Source: Rhabdophis nuchalis
Lineage: Eukaryota; Chordata; Lepidosauria; Squamata; Natricidae
Assembly (NCBI GenBank): GCA_039707465.1
Contig: CM077644.1
Coordinates: 196,575,962-196,639,961, forward strand
Direction: 5' to 3'
Length of the DNA: 64,000 nt
Below are positions 24,146 through 36,823 of this stretch, in pieces. The notes under the pieces are model-generated. The model did no database searches. It was not told the origin of the DNA and saw only the letters and a list, made by a program, of their open reading frames with translations. Every line of letters begins with the position of its first letter. Positions within the stretch are counted from its first letter, which is position 1. The position numbers and the translations under genes are program-made.

Positions 24146-24620
24146 GGAAGCCCTATACCATTTCAGACAAATGGCTATCCAACATCTTCTTAAAGACTTG
24201 CAGTGTTGGGGCATTCACAACTTCTGAAGGCAATCTGTTCCAATGATTAATTTTTCTAACTGTCAGGAAATTTCTCCTCAGTTCTAAGTTGCTTCTCTCC
24301 TTGATTAGCTTCCACCCATTGCTTCTTGTTCTGCCCTCAGGTGCTTTGGAGAATAGTTTGACTCCCTCTTCTTTGTGGCAGCCCCTGAGATATTGGAACA
24401 CTGCTATCATGTCTCCCCTAGTCCTTCTTTTCATTAAACTAGACATACCCAGTTCCTGCAACCGTTCTTCATATGTTTTAGTCTCTAGTCCCTTAATCAT
24501 CTTTGTTGCTCTTCTCTGCACTCTTTCTAGAATCTCCACATCTTTTCTACATCGTGGCGACCAAAACTGGATGCTGTATTCCAAGTATGGCCTTACCAAG
24601 GCCTTATAAAGTGGTATCAA
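24146..24620 (-). pseudogene. CR1 reverse transcriptase C-terminal fragment (part 2 of 2)
   Basis: The minus-strand frame (24153-24620, 155 codons) reads LVRPYLEYSIQFWSPRC, QRRATKMIKGLETK, MKRRTRGDMIAVFQYLRG and RRNFLTVRKINHWNRLP, the CR1 ORF2 end. It is 5'-truncated near 24620. It is a close relative of the CR1 at 10262-11000 but with changed residues, and contains no internal stop. Confidence 0.88.
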
Positions 24621-24674
24621 TATGCATTTAAAAGGAACAAATTAACAAGTATTCTATTGACTGAAATATGAAAC

Positions 24675-24702
24675 CACACCTCCCTCCCTCCCTCCCTTTT
24701 CT
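24675..24702. repeat. CCCT microsatellite
   Basis: Short run of CCCT units (ACCTCCCTCCCTCC...), a simple repeat. Confidence 0.8.
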
Positions 24703-25115
24703 TTTTTTCCCCACTGGCTTCTCTTCGATTTAAGTTTACATTGGTTTTTATTGTAATTAAAATTCCTAATTAAAAATACATTCAAATTTCCTAGATGCAG
24801 TGCCTGCTTGGCTTATACTGACAGTTACTACTCTTTTGTATGACATTTAATCTTGATTACATTTCGCTTCTGGTTGTGTTTCTATCTGATCAGCAACTGA
24901 TCTCTTGCTGCTTGTTCTTTTTTTTTAATGGCGCACTATCTTTAATAAAACTACCTTTTATTTGTAAAAAAATTAGTTGTGTAATGACTTGTTTTTCATT
25001 CTAGAAATTATAAGTGTGAGCTTCTGAATACTATCTATATGCATTGCTTCCCATGACCGGAAAAAGAATGGTTGGCTACCTATTGCTTAGGGGAAGGCTA
25101 ATTTTCAGAAATATA

Positions 25116-25625
25116 CTGTATTTTTTGGAGTATAAGATGCATCTTTTTCCTCCAAAAAAGAGGCTGAAAATCTGGGGGCATCTTATACACTGAATACAGC
25201 ATTTTCTTTGCCTCACAAAACCCTGCCCCCTTCACTAAAATGGCTGTGTATAGTCTTTAAGAGGCTTATAGAGTGCTTCTGGGGGCTGGGAAGGGCAGAA
25301 ATGAGCATAAAACAGGCCTAACACCCCCCTCCACAGTCCCCAGGAGCACTGTATAAGCTTACTAAAGGTTATGCATGCCCTTTTTTGGACAAAAACGGGC
25401 CCATTTTCATTAAAAATGGGCCACTTTTTGCTTGTTCTGGGGGGCCCCACCCCTGTAAGAGCACTCTACAAGCCCCCTAAAGGATATCCATGCCCTATTA
25501 TTGGGGGGGAAACTGGAACTGTTTTTGGTAGGTCTGCAGAGTGGAAAACCTTTTTTTAAAATTTGCCTCTTCAAAATCTTGGTGCGTCTTATACTCCAGT
25601 GAATCTTATACTCTGGAAAATACAG
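25116..25625. mobile_element. TA-flanked non-autonomous DNA transposon, copy 1
   Basis: The termini CTGTATTTTTTGGAGTATAAG and CTTATACTCTGGAAAATACAG are inverted repeats flanked by TA on both sides (25114-25115, 25626-25627). The body has AAGAGGCTGAAAATCTGGG near the start and GCCTCTTCAAAATCTTGGTG near the end. Copies 2 (39449-40685) and 3 (41807-42889) share this layout. TA flanks suggest Tc1/mariner mobilisation; I cannot name the family. Confidence 0.75.
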
Positions 25626-26711
25626 TAATTATGTTTCTAACTGAAAATAAGACCTCCCCAGATAATATACCCAATCGGGCAAAATATAATCATTTTTATA
25701 TAATTTATTATTATACCATGGGCTTAGTACACATTTTTGAGATAGAGAATTTTATTATATATCTGCCAGGTTACGTGAACATTTCAGGCAGGAATAGTAG
25801 ATTAAGGTTTTGATACTTACTATATCAAAATGTACTTACTGTGGACTATTTTAGATATAGCCCACAATGGAAAAACTATATTTGAGTAAAACCTACGAGC
25901 AGCCATTAATGCATATAAAATACAAAATCATTTCAACACCCACTTTAAAGAACTAAATGAAATATTAATCTTGTGGCTTCCAATTCCTTTCTCTTCTCTA
26001 TATTAATTATTATTTTTCTCCCCAGTCTTATCAAAAATATGTTGTGCATAAATAAATATATATAAGTGCAGTTTAGCAAAAATATAACCATTTATTCTCT
26101 AAAGCCAAATTTTAAGGAATGGGGTTTGTTTATAAAAGGGACATTAGGACTATATTTTATGTTCTATCACAACATGCACAATGGTTGCAAAACGTATCAA
26201 TGTTTGCAACAAATTAACATTACAAATACAAATATTCATGCATGGAGATCACCATGTGGAAAACATGTGAAAACAATCCTGCAATATAGCTTCTCTTAAC
26301 TTTCAATCTTGTTTCTTTTACACGAATATGACATATTAATCAATATTTATTTATACTTTTAATAGATCTCATACAACAGAGGTATTTTTTTCTTTTTTTC
26401 TTATACTTTATATTCAATATTTTCAAGTAACATGGATCAGCCAAGATTTGCATATTTCCACCTTCTAGAAAAATTTACAATGAGATATATTTAAAAGCTA
26501 TGGTTTTGATACTACTTCCATCTCCTGGCAAAAGGAAAATATTAGGAGGATTTTGAATCTCCTCAAGCCACTTTTATCTAATCTGATAAATCACACGTTT
26601 AAATTCCAAGTGATGTAATTTAAAAAGTATAACATGCATGTCCAAGACAACAAAATACAAGAGTGAGAGAAAGAGAGAAATGGCATATAAATATATTTAC
26701 AAATAATGTTA

Positions 26712-26843
<132 letters not shown>

Positions 26844-27235
26844 TCACATCAATGTGGTATATCAATCTCTAATTGCTCTTTAATTTATCGTAAGAAAAAA
26901 ATTCATTCACTCACATTTGTTCTTCCAGGAAATTTAATTACAAATTATGAAAGATTCTCCCGAATTTTTGAAAGTATCATTTTAGATATACGTTGCTTAT
27001 GAAAACAATAAAGATATAAATATATTCACTTTGTGTATAGAAAAAAATCTAGGATAATGTTCTTATTGTCTGCCCTTTCCCTAACCCAGACAGGCTTAAT
27101 TCATGTGACTTCTACATTATTATGAATGTAATAGCATAAACACTTTCAAATTGAAATACATTTTGAAGTAGGAAATATTTTCAGCCACAGAATGACTTTT
27201 AAAATTATATATTTTGGTATTTTTTTTACTTCTTA

Positions 27236-27367
<132 letters not shown>

Positions 27368-28071
27368 TTAGAAGTTATCAGTGAAGAAAACAGGGAACAA
27401 AATCATGTTCTAAATGCATAAAATATCAGAATACCTTAACCCAATGCAGTCATTCTAATTTTCTTATATAAGCTCATGTGACTTAGAGTAGTAGATATTG
27501 TTTTTAACTCATGACTAGTGCAGTGCAGTGCATCTTAAAAATGAATTCAAAATCCACACTTTCATACACATGCAGTACAAGACTTCTATTACATCTTAGT
27601 TTGAAGAAATAAGCTGAAGTGACAGTATTTTCGAAATATTTAAATTAATAGCTGCAAATTAAAAAAAACCCTCTAATGTTCATTCTTGTCTTCTTATTTA
27701 TATGTTCATATACTACATTTTGCCCTCCATGATCTGTGCTGAAATCTGTTATGAGTCCCCACAGTCCTATCATGAATAGAAGAGGCTATTTATAGCTTAG
27801 GGCTGAATTGTGGGGTCCTGGTACTCTTTCAACTAAGTTCAGAGAGCACCAAGGACCTCACAGTCCTGTCTTGCTTGTTCTTTCCTGATTCTCGTGGTTA
27901 TAGCTGATATTCTGGAAAGATCTCAAACTAAAGAGGCACACTGGATATAAATTAAAACAGGTGTTCTATCATACACTGAGAAGGCTTAATAACTATGTCT
28001 TGTAAGATGAAGGTGTTTTCTAATAAAATTTAATATTTAGGAATTTCCCCATTACTTTGATAGTTACTTAC

Positions 28072-28128
28072 TTTGCCAAGTAGTTCTCCCAGAATGACGT
28101 CTTCATGATTGAGAATCCATTTTTTATC
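28072..28128 (-). CDS. FER: FER tyrosine kinase exon: SH2-kinase junction
   Basis: This 57-nt (19-codon) exon starts with DKKWILNHEDV and ends ILGELLGK, which is the start of the kinase domain up to the first Gly-x-Gly of the nucleotide loop. The acceptor is ACAG, the donor GTAAGT starts at 28071, and both ends are phase 0. It connects in frame to the SH2 exon at 43976-44098 and to the glycine-loop exon at 27237-27352. Its small size and sequence match vertebrate FER. Confidence 0.95.
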
Positions 28129-28347
28129 CTGTAAAAATAGACATTAATATTTAGTTTTTTAAAAAGTATTTCTGATTCATATCATTGGCTTTCTTCCAGA
28201 AGTATGATTTAATGAAACTAGACAACCACATACAGTTTCAAGATAAAGATGGTCATATAAAATCAGCTAAAAAAATCATGGCAAATTCCTAATCAAAGCT
28301 TTGGCTCAATATAATATCCATACAATATATCTATATTATCTTTAATA

Positions 28348-28866
28348 CAGTGGTACCTCGGTTCACGAACTTAATTCGTGAACTGACTCTGTTCGCGATC
28401 CGAATTGGTCGTGAAGCGAGGCACAATTTCCCATAGGGTTCAATGTAAATCTGGTTAATCCGTTCCGACCTTGTTTTTTGGTCGTGATTCTTGAACTGAC
28501 TCTGTTCGTGAACAGAATTGGTCGTGAACAGAGGCACAGTTTCCCATAGGGTTCAATGTAAATCCGGTTAATCCGTTCTGACCTTGTTTTTAAAATGTCC
28601 ACGGCTCCGGTTCGTGAAGCGAGGCGGGGTTCGTGAATCCGAGCATTTTTACGAACTTTTCTGTTCGTGATGCGAGGGCGGAGTTCGTGAAGCGAGGCGG
28701 AGTTCGTGAAGCGAGGCGGAGTTCGTGAAGCGGAGCATATTTTTACGAACTTTTCCGTTCGTGAACTGAAACGGTGTTCGTGAACCGGGGCACATTTTTT
28801 GGGAAATTTTTGGTCGTAATCCGAATTGGTCGTGAACAGAGGCGTTCGTGAACCGAGGTATCACTG
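28348..28866. mobile_element. Mariner-like miniature element, internally expanded
   Basis: The termini CAGTGGTACCTCGGTTCACG and CGTGAACCGAGGTATCACTG are inverted repeats flanked by TA (28346-28347, 28867-28868). A shorter relative lies at 54847-55202. Internally a segment of about 120 bp ending CCCATAGGGTTCAATGTAAA is duplicated (about 28380-28475 and 28500-28595), and GTTCGTGAAGCGAGGCGGA is repeated at 28614-28740. It has no transposase. Confidence 0.85.
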
Positions 28867-29275
28867 TATATGAATTCATCTCTCATTTTTAAAGATTACT
28901 GAAAACATCATTTAAATGTATTATATTACATGTGAAAACCCCAAATATTTATAATACTGATGAACTGACTGCAATAACTTTATGATCTTGATATAAAAGT
29001 TTCAAAGAGCCCTTTCAACAAATTTTACTTAAAGAGCATTTTAAAGATTTTATATACATTGTAATCCAAATAAAAATTGTCACTGCTAGAAAGAGTTAAG
29101 CAAAAACATATTTACCTTAAAAAATTTGAGGTTACTGTTATATTAACATTGTTTCTATATTTTTAGCTATGTATCTTTACTGAAATATATCGTATGAGAT
29201 CAGACCATGAAAACATAAAATACAAACTAAGTGTATCTGTATAAATTCAAATAAATAAATATCTTAGTTTGAATT

Positions 29276-30792
29276 ACCCAAGTAATTCAGGGCCCCACCC
29301 ACGAGGGTGGACATACGCCGGACCTCATCTTCGTCTCGGGCCAATGGAAAAGTGATCTGGGTACAGGGGATATAGTCATCACACCCTTGTCATGGTCAGA
29401 CCACTCACTTCTCCGGCTCGACTTTCCGACCGCTGCTCCCCTCCGCGGGGAGGCGGAACCAGAGTCACCAATCTGGTACCGCCCCAGGCGCTTGATGGAC
29501 CCGGATGGGTTCCAGACAGCGCTTGGGCCATTTCCTGTATCCCTGACCCGCGCCCCGATGGAGGACCTCACGGCCGCATGGAATAGTCCTCCTACCTCTC
29601 TGGCCGATCGCAATTTGTGCGGGCAGGAGAGCAGAGGTCGACCCCGAGACCCCTCACATGCGGGGTGCCTCAGGGGTCGGTCCTCTCGCCTCTCCTGTTT
29701 AACGCATACATGAAGCCGCTGGGCGAGACCATCCGTGGTTTTGGGGTAGAGTACCACCTGTACGCTGATGACACCCAGCTGTACATATCTACCCCAAACC
29801 ACCCCAACGATGCCGTAGCGGTGATGTGCCAGTGCCTGGAAGCCGTGCGGATCTGGATGGGAAGTAACGGACTTAGGCTCAACCCGACCAAGACCGAGTG
29901 GCTGTGGTTTCCGGCTGCCCGATTCAACCAGCTCTTTCCAACGCTGGCCATAGGGGGCGAACATCTTGCCCCTGTGGATGGGGCGCGCAACTTGGGTGTC
30001 CTCCTGGATACCCGGCTGTCCATGGAAGATCAAGTGACAGCCGTGGCCAGGAGGGCGTTTTACCAGGTTCGCCTGGTACGCCAGTTGCGCCCCCTATTGG
30101 ATCGGGACGCCCTTCGCACAGTCACTCATGCTCTCGTGACATCCCGACTGGATTATTGCAACTCTCTCTACATGGGGCTCCCCTTGAGGTGTACCCGGAG
30201 GCTTCAGTTGGTCCAGAATGCAGCCACGCGAGCAATTATGGGCACCTCTAGGTTTGCCCATGTAACACCGCTGTTGCGCGAGCTGCACTGGCTACCTGTC
30301 GTCTTCCGGGTGCGCTTCAAGGTGTTAATTACCATCTTCAAAGCGCTCCATGGCTCGGGACCTAGCTACCTGCGGGATCGGATCCTGCCCCATACATCCT
30401 CACGGCCGATTCGCTCCCACAGAGAGGGACTTCTCCGGGTGCCGTCCACTAGACTTTGTCAGCGGGCGGCGCCCAGGGGAAGGGCCTTCTCTGTGGCGGG
30501 CCCAGCCCTCTGGAATGACCTTCCCCCCGATATCAGGACAACCACGGACCTCCGCTCCTTCCGCTTAAAATTAAAGACGCACTTTTTTCGTCTGGCCGGC
30601 CTTGGGTAGTCTCTTTTTAGGTTAGGGTTTTTTAGGGGTAATTTTTAGTTTAGTTTATGGGTTTTAGCGCAGGATCTATTTAATCTATTTTTAACTCTGT
30701 ATTTTGTATTTGTTTGTGGTTTATTTGTATTTTTAATTGCCTGTGCCCCGCCTCGAGTCCCCTTGGGGAGAGAGAGCGGGATATAAATTAAA

Positions 30793-30823
<31 letters not shown>
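29276..30823 (+). mobile_element. L2 LINE, 5'-truncated with internal deletion
   Basis: The copy starts ACCCAAGTAATTCAGGGCCC within the endonuclease and ends in ATT repeats at about 30795-30823. At 29583-29585 the endonuclease segment (GCATGGAATAG) is joined directly to RT sequence (TCCTCCTACCTCTCTGG). About 1.4 kb present in the copy at 11163-14220 is missing. The remaining sequence is nearly identical to that copy, so both are recent. Confidence 0.9.
29617..30609 (+). pseudogene. L2 ORF2 C-terminal half (RT palm to end)
   Basis: The open frame of 330 codons holds [59 protein letters not shown] and [20 protein letters not shown] through to the natural end ([11 protein letters not shown]). 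A residual endonuclease piece ([18 protein letters not shown]) lies upstream in another frame because of the internal deletion, so no functional protein is possible. Confidence 0.9.
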
Positions 30824-30825
<2 letters not shown>

Positions 30826-30992
30826 GAAGAAACCTGCAGTGGAAAAACCAATATCATCAACTCTTGTATGAGATCTTGAAGAGATCTCTTGTATGAGATG
30901 TTGAAGAGATATTATTGAAAAAATCCAAAGTATTCAATTTTAAATTGTATACCAAGTAAATGACAGAATTAACTTGGGATGCATTCTTAATC

Positions 30993-31672
30993 TATATAAA
31001 TAAAAATAAAAATAAATAAAAATGTAAAATAGTTTGTGCAAAGCCGCTAATCTCAGAAACTACTGGACCGATTGACACCAAATTTTCACACAATGTTCCC
31101 AAGGACTTCCGAATCAATCATATGTACATTTTGTATGCCTGGCACATGTGTGTCATGTGCACGGTACACAAACGTAAAATGTACCCACTTGTGAGGTTTT
31201 CACCTCTCTGTAACTCCTCCCACCTGGCTGCTGCATCAGTGAACGGCCTTGAGGCGGCGCGGTGGCAAGGGAAATGCGGGAATCTGCGCATGCGCCTCCC
31301 TGGGCCAGGCCAACAGCAGCAGCCACGGCCGGTGTCTCCTGGGGGCGGGGTGGGGGGGAAGCCTCCACCTCCACGCCGATGCTGTCACCATGCCCATCTC
31401 TCCTGGTGCCTCCAACCCCCCCCCCAAAGCCAACCTGGCTGCCCTCCCTCCCCCCAGGCCAACGGCAGCAGCCACCCTGCAGCCCCACGGGATGCCATAT
31501 CCGGTCTCTCCCGGGGGCGGGGGAGAAGCCTATACCTCCTCGCCGATGCCGCCACCATGCCCGCCGCTCTTGGCACCGCGGCCGCCGCGGCCGCCCCACC
31601 CCCCCACCCCCCCACCGATTCACCCTGCGAAGCCACAAGGTGGCTGCCGCCGCCGGCACCAAAGGAGGGAGG
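30993..31672 (+). other. Helitron-like segment carrying a GC-rich, CpG-rich block
   Basis: The left part (TCTATATAAATAAAAAT, then ATCTCAGAAACTACTGGACC, GATTGACACCAAATTTTCAC) resembles the 5' region of Helitrons as I remember them. No clear CTRR end was found on the right. From about 31230 to 31670 the DNA becomes very GC- and CpG-rich, unlike the AT-rich intron around it. It includes TGCGCATGCGCC (31285-31296), a match to the NRF1 site, and two related copies of a segment with GGGGGCGGGG and CACCATGCCC about 170 bp apart. The overlapping open frames here are products of base composition and look like no known protein. Confidence 0.4.
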
Positions 31673-32778
31673 ATATATAATTTACATTTACTACATTCTA
31701 AGTTAATAGAAGAGCACAAACAATAGGTCATTATTAATCAAACAATTTTTGCTTTCATTTGGACAGCAACAGGTTTTTGTTATGTGGAAATATGTCGCTA
31801 ATTCAGGACACCAGCTGTTAGAAAGGCAAAAACTCACTTGGGGAAGGGATGAAAAGTTTAAATTAGTAGTAAACGAACAAAAATATGACATCATCCTATA
31901 AAACTCCCTTTCATTCAAGTACAACTGAATGAAGGACAAAAAGAAAAAAGCAAGGAAAACAAAGATGACAATATTTTTCCAGTAAAATGGGAGGAAATAA
32001 ACTACTGGAAAACTCTAAGTGAAAGAAATGGACAAGAGACTGACGGGATTAACATATTACATTAAGGCAAACTATAGTTTTGAAGGTTTTGTTCACTTTA
32101 ATATGTAAATGTGGGCATGATAGATTGTGAACCATGTTTATGGCTTGGTGTTACGTGTGAAACTATTAGCAATTTAATACTTAAATAAACAAAAGAAACC
32201 CCAAGGAATAAAATCAAATTTGTGCCTTTTGTGAACTAAATGGAATAGATAGAATAATGATAAATTTCCTCTGTGAAAAAATATATATGAAACCTGTAGT
32301 CTTTATTATATAGATTTCCCAAGTAAAATACAAAGCCATGAATGTGGGAGTGAAGGATTCAAAATCCTTCCTCACAACAGCCTTCTGCTGCTTATCTCAT
32401 GTGAATCGTCTGCCGAGAAATGAAGCTAGCTTAAAAAAAATATCTTTTTTAAATGTCTCTTTTTCCACTTTGGGCAAGAGGGATGATTTCACGCTCTACT
32501 CTGACTAATGGATTGACTTTCGCTTCATGCTCATTCCATGTAGAATTCTATGGATAAATTAGCACTTGAAAAAGACATACTTTCCTTTACAACACCTATG
32601 TATATACTTTTAAATTCATGGATGCAAATGCTTTTGCTTCATATATAATTCTTACTCTCTGGAAATTCATCTTGAAATGAACTTATTTTTCAATATATTC
32701 CATTTAACATTTCCACATTAAACTATCCATTTTTCAGCTGCACTGAATAGTATAATCAATGGAAACTTAGCAACAATG

Positions 32779-34232
32779 TTGAAGTTGATTATCTAGACCC
32801 GCGCCAGTCCGGCTTCTGACCTGGTCACAGCACTGAGACGGCATTGGTCGCGTTGGTTGATGATCTCTGGAGGGCACGGGATAGAGGTTGCTCCTCTATC
32901 CTAGTCCTATTAGACCTCTCAGCGGCTTTTGATACCATCGACCATGGTATCTTATTGCACCGATTGGGGGGGGGTTGGGGCTGAGAGGTACCGTTCTGTG
33001 GTGGTTCTCGTCCTACCTCTCTGGTCGGTCGCAATGGGTGTTGGCAGGAGGGCAGAGGTTGTCCCCGAGGCCCCTCATATGTGGGGTTCCTCAGGGGTCG
33101 GTCCTGTCGCCACTTCTGTTCAACACCTACATGAAGCCGCTGGGCGAGATCATCCGTGGTTTTGGGGTGGAATACCATCTGTATGCTGACGACACCCAGC
33201 TGTACATATCCACCCCAAACCACCCCGACGATGCCGTCGAGGTGCTGTCCTGGTGTTTGGAGGCTGTATGGGTCTGGATGGGTAGTAACAAACTGAAACT
33301 CAACCCGTCCAAGACCGAGTGGCTGTGGTTTCCGGCACCCTGGTTCAGCCAGATAAGTCCAACACTGGCCATTGGGGGCGAACAACTGGCCCCCGTGGAG
33401 AGGGCGCGCAACTTGGGTGTCCTCCTGGATTCCCGGCTGTCCATGGAGGACCATGTGGCGGCCGTGGCCAGGGGGGCGTTTTATCAGGTACGCCTGATGC
33501 GCCAGTTGCGCCCCTTATTGGACCGGGGGGCCCTTTGCACAGTCACTCAAGCGCTTGTGACATCCCGGCTGGATTACTGTAACGCTCTCTACATGGGGCT
33601 TCCCTTGAGGTGAACTCGAAAGCTACAGTTAGTACAGAATGCGGCCGCGCGGGTGATTATGGGTGCCCCAAGGCAAGCCCACATAACACCTCTCCTGCGC
33701 GAGTTGCACTGGCTGCCTGTGGCCTTTCGAGTGCGCTTCAAGGTGTTGACGACCATCTTTAAATCGCTCCATGGCTCGGGGCCTAGCTATATACGAGACC
33801 GCCTCCTGCCCCATACATCCCTTCGTCCGCTCCGCTCCCACAGAGAGGGTCTTCTCCGGGTGCCGTCGGCTGGGCAATGCCAGTTGGCGACACCCAGGGG
33901 AAGGGCTTTCTCTGTGGCGGGCCCGGCCCTCTGGAACGACCTATCCCCCGACCTACGCAATATCTTGGACCTCCGCCTCTTCCACCAATGTCTTAAGACG
34001 TATCTATTCCAACAAGCCGGCCTAGCATAGCCCCCCATTTCTGACTTTTTATGTATAAATTGCAATTTAGCAGGGTTTTAAATGGGTTTTAGCACGGGTT
34101 TAATAATTTAATAATTTAATATGTTTTTAATGATGTATATTGTTTTCATTGTGGTTTTAATAATGCCTGTGCGCCGCCCTGGGTCCTAACAAGGAGAAGG
34201 GCGGGGTATAAATTCGAAAAATAATAAAAGAA
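32779..34232 (+). mobile_element. Older L2 LINE copy, 5'-truncated, broken ORF2
   Basis: The RT begins GTTGATTATCTAGACCCGCG and runs to the L2 tail CGCCCTGGGTCCTAACAAGG, GGGCGGGGTATAAATTCG. The ORF2 is broken by a TGA at 32818-32820, a frameshift in a G run at about 32965, and a TGA at 33611-33613. Open pieces (32975-33613, 33653-34030) still show [37 protein letters not shown] and KTYLFQQAGLA. It belongs to a different subfamily from the copies at 11163 and 29276. Confidence 0.88.
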
Positions 34233-36120
34233 ATAATATATATTTGTATAAGAGCATCTCTGGCAGTGTAAAACAGAAATGAGCTTCAAGTGAAACCTTA
34301 TTTACTTCCTCTATTATTTTTCAGTCTGTATTAAAGCAGCAGAGGACATAATATTATAACTTGCAAACCAATTGTTAAATTCAGATTAAGGGGTTCAAAG
34401 CCTTGAAATTACTTGCAAAAAAGGGAAAGCAATATAAAATATTTTATACCTAATTGGCCTTTTTAATTTCTCCTAACATTTTTATTGCACTTTTATTTTA
34501 TAGAGATCACTTTGTTCTTTCTTATTTACTCATTCAACGGCCATTCACTAAACCGTTAAGCCAGAATCCTATTTAAATATTTAGGAGTTACAGATATTTG
34601 GTTACATGAGGGATTTGTGACAAGACCAAATACAACATATCATAGGCCTGTGTGTGTGGTAGCTCAGCTTTGCCTCAGAGATGTGCTTTGTGACAAATAG
34701 ATGTTGTGGCAGTCCTCCTGGAGGTAAAAAGGCAATGTGACTTGTCTGAGCGAGACGTTTCTACTAACTCTGACACTTCAATCAGCAGTTCCAACAGGAG
34801 GTAACCAAAGCAAATAAAGCACTGCAATGCGGCCATTTTACTTGATTCTTAGAAAGATGGAAACTGTTACTTCAAGAAGCAGTTTCAAGGGAATGTTTAC
34901 TTCAATGTTTATCAAAGAGACTGCAAAACACAAGCATATGTATCTGCTACATAGTACAGCAGATCTCATGCAGTTTGTTCCTGCCTGCTATCAAATCAAA
35001 AACACACTGGAAAACCTAGTTCTTCTATAAATCCATTTAACGCGAAAAAAGATTGCCAAGCAATTCTGAATTTGGAAAATGTTTGAGTGTCACCAGATAT
35101 TAAGAGCTCTTCCTACTGATTTATTTTTTTAAAAAAACTGATTTATGACACTGCCTCACTCAGGCCATATATACTTCATGAAAACAAAATATGGTTTTGC
35201 CCATCTCCAATAAGACTGTTCCATATCACAGTGTGTAAAAAAGAGTCCAATATCGCCCTGGCAAAAATCCTCTATATTTATGAGGAATTTTAAGATTCAG
35301 TTGCTGCTTTGTCCACTTGAACTATTTTTGGACGATCCATATAGAAACAAAGGCTTACATTTTCCACAGGGAAACCCCAGTAGATGGGAATCTGAAATAC
35401 AGTCCTGTTCTTGTCAATTATGATGAATGTTCAGCACTCTTTTCTGTTTAGCCTATTTCAGAGGCAATTTTCTCACTAAAAGAATCACTTTTCTTTCCAA
35501 GTCTCAGAAAAAATAATGTATTGTTTTTAGGACCCTAAGTCCAAGAACTTATCTTGAAACAGAATTAAAATTGGGGGAGGGGGGGGTGTAGAAACTTGAC
35601 AGCACGTGTGGTCTTTGGTTCAAAGGGCTTTCCCATTAATTACAATCACTCAGACACTCAATCCAGAAATTGTCTGGAGTCCAAAACAGGATGCAGAATT
35701 TAGCTATTCTTAAAGATGATCAAATGAAATGAATGTAAATCTCAATTGATATAAATTCAATCTCTAATATGTATTAAACAGGTGGTGGAGTGGGGATCTG
35801 AAGGACTATTATCCTTAAAAGAAAAGAGACAATCAAAGGACATTTTAAGTTTGAAGGTACTATAAGTTCTATCACCAGGTCTCTTATGCCTGATATCATA
35901 TTAAAATATGCTCCAATTGAATGCAACAAATTTTCTAAATATTTTTCTAAATATTCCTTAAGGTAACAAAATAGCAAATAGTACAAGGATTTAAGATTCT
36001 AAACCAGCATTTTAAATATGTTTTGAATAAACAGAAAGCCAATGGACCTGACATAAATGGAATATATCATAATCAAAATACATATTAAATTCATATATAG
36101 TGGTATATATATTTGTGTGT
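34233..36120. other. FER intron, no feature seen
   Basis: AT-rich sequence between an L2 and the hAT-like element. No coding or repeat signature beyond short A and G runs. Confidence 0.6.
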
Positions 36121-36391
36121 CAGTGGTGGGTTTCTGCAGGCTCGCACCTACTCGCGAGAGCCGGTTGGTGAAATTTAGAGAACCGGTGAGAGGGGGTTCC
36201 ACCGGCGTACCTGGCCCGCCCCTGGCCCGCCGCTGCCAGTGACCCAACGGGAAGGAAAGGAAAGGAAAGGAAAGGAAAGGAAGGAAGGAAGGAAGGAAGG
36301 AAGGAAGGAAGGAAGGAAGGAAGGCCGCCCTAGGTCCTAACAAGGAGAAGGGCGGGGTATAAATTTAATAAAATAAAAATAAATAAAATAA

Positions 36392-36455
<64 letters not shown>

Positions 36456-36597
36456 ATTTATCATCACAATTGAGTCCAAAATTTTGGTTGCTAAGCAAGA
36501 GCGTTGTTAAATGAGTTTCACCACATTTTAAAAGGTGGCCACTCCCACCCTGTCACATGACTTTAGTAGGTTCTAAAAAATTTGAAACCCACCACTG
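36121..36597. mobile_element. hAT-like miniature element containing L2 tail and GGAA/GAAA repeats
   Basis: The termini CAGTGGTGGGTTTC and GAAACCCACCACTG are a perfect 14-bp inverted repeat. Flanks are TTGTGTGT and ATGTGTGT, a probable but not perfect 8-bp duplication. Inside are a GGAAG repeat (36253-36322), an L2 tail (CCTAACAAGGAGAAGGGCGG, about 36324-36392), a GAAA repeat (36393-36455), and GAGTCCAAAATTTTGGTTGC. Confidence 0.8.
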
Positions 36598-36823
36598 ATG
36601 TGTGTGTGTGTGTTAGTTTTATGAGCTGATCAATAAATAAATCAGGGAGACTGTCTAGATGGTGTTTCCCTTAATCGGGGCCCTTACAGGAAGTTGTGGA
36701 AACAATTATCTATACTAAATACTCCTGGATTAGCTGATGAAACAGGGTAGAACCGATTAGGCTGGAGTGCTAGGCTTCTGCCTTGGATTCATTACAGCCC
36801 CGGTTTGAATCCAAGTGGGGTGT

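Noticed and set aside
28331..28879. Frames of 68-79 codons in the mariner-like element
   Set aside because: They reflect the internal duplication and repeated TTCGTGAA units and have no resemblance to a transposase.
31122..31731. Overlapping open frames of 143-194 codons on both strands in the GC-rich block
   Set aside because: They are Pro/Gly/Ala/Arg-rich in every frame and arise from high GC content with few stop codons. No conserved motif or splice context is present.
36240..36460. CRISPR-like regular repeats
   Set aside because: They are GGAAG and GAAA microsatellites without unique spacers, in a eukaryotic intron.
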